NCBI RefSeq assembly: GCF_900313025.1
Contig: NZ_OMPQ01000016.1
Coordinates: 31,843-95,842, forward strand
DNA length: 64,000 bases
Direction of reading: 5' to 3'
DNA from: Pseudophaeobacter sp. EL27
GTDB lineage: Bacteria; Pseudomonadota; Alphaproteobacteria; Rhodobacterales; Rhodobacteraceae
Shown here: positions 63,804 through 64,000 of the stretch, piece by piece
Layout of the letters: every line of letters begins with the position of its first letter
Numbering within the stretch: the stretch's first letter is position 1
Made by a program: the position numbers and the translations under genes
The notes under the pieces: model-generated
The model's input: only the letters and a program-made list of their open reading frames with translations
Databases searched by the model: none
What the model was told of the DNA's origin: nothing

Positions 63804-64000
63804 CAACTTGAGAGTTTGATCCTGGCTCAGAACGAACGCTGGCGGCAGGCTTAACACATGCAAGTCGAGCGCACTCTTCGGAGTGAGCGGCGGACGGGTT
63901 AGTAACGCGTGGGAACGTGCCCTTCTCTAAGGAATAGCCTCTGGAAACGGAGAGTAATACCTTATACGCCCTTCGGGGGAAAGATTTATCGGAGAAGGAT
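63804..64000 (+). rRNA. rrs: 16S ribosomal RNA, 5' part (continues beyond window)
   Basis: Begins near CAACTTGAGAGTTTGATCC, the universal 16S start, followed by the CTGGCTCAG primer site and the AACACATGCAAGTCGAGCG region. The V1 loop text ACTCTTCGGAGTGAGCGGC and AATACCTTATACGCCCTTCGG fit the Roseobacter group. Only the first 197 bases are in the window. Confidence 0.97.

Noticed and set aside
63456-63863. 135-codon open frame on the minus strand
   Set aside because: It runs through the rRNA leader into the 16S gene and is antisense to it.

Overview
The window is from a marine alphaproteobacterium of the Roseobacter group (Rhodobacterales). The last 197 bases are the 5' end of a 16S rRNA gene whose text matches that group, and the gene content fits: a TRAP transporter, Na+-NQR, DMSP-type acyl-CoA genes and an ArsJ arsenic operon. 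GTG and TTG start codons with strong GGAG-type ribosome binding sites are common.

Layout. 1-2640: a plasmid-type parA-parB partition pair with matching GTTTC/GAAAC palindromes before parA and inside parB. 2658-9782: a sugar-nucleotide epimerase, then two MltB-family lytic transglycosylases on either side of a membrane protein / response regulator / histidine kinase operon. 9979-15629: an acyl-CoA synthetase, a TRAP transporter and an IclR regulator, linked by three copies of a similar operator-like sequence. 15678-18294: a CBS protein, a small membrane protein, a cupin and an FAD amine oxidase. 18509-25842: a full Na+-translocating NADH:quinone reductase set (apbE-nqrM divergent from nqrABCDEF). 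25952-28476: a MarR regulator divergent from an aromatic-ring monooxygenase.

28502-37224 is the remains of a nonribosomal peptide cluster: sbnA (frameshifted) and sbnB for 2,3-diaminopropionate, a phosphopantetheinyl transferase lacking its catalytic KEA segment, a fatty-acyl-AMP ligase cut off in its A3 motif and joined out of frame to a carrier domain, and one intact C-A-PCP-TE synthetase. It looks like a diaminopropionate-containing lipopeptide pathway in decay. 37461-40737 holds mannose-1-phosphate guanylyltransferase and a PafA-like phosphatase. 40891-45153 is an arsenic operon with a fused ArsR-ArsC protein, GAPDH/ArsJ and Acr3.

45379-53627 is a LysR-controlled divergent catabolic locus (ThDP enzyme, transthyretin-like protein with an internal stop, thiolase, 3-hydroxyacyl-CoA dehydrogenase; acyl-CoA dehydrogenase, enoyl-CoA hydratase, OsmC). 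53846-56108 is a patch of gene remnants: an antitoxin, a GcvT-like C-terminus, a cytochrome c C-terminus and a scrambled molybdenum hydroxylase. 56330-60236 has an AraC regulator divergent from dmdC/dmdD-like genes. 60884-63007 is a molybdopterin oxidoreductase. The rRNA leader follows, with a 22-bp tandem repeat upstream and a boxA.

All calls come from reading motifs, reading frames and gene context by eye; no database search was run.
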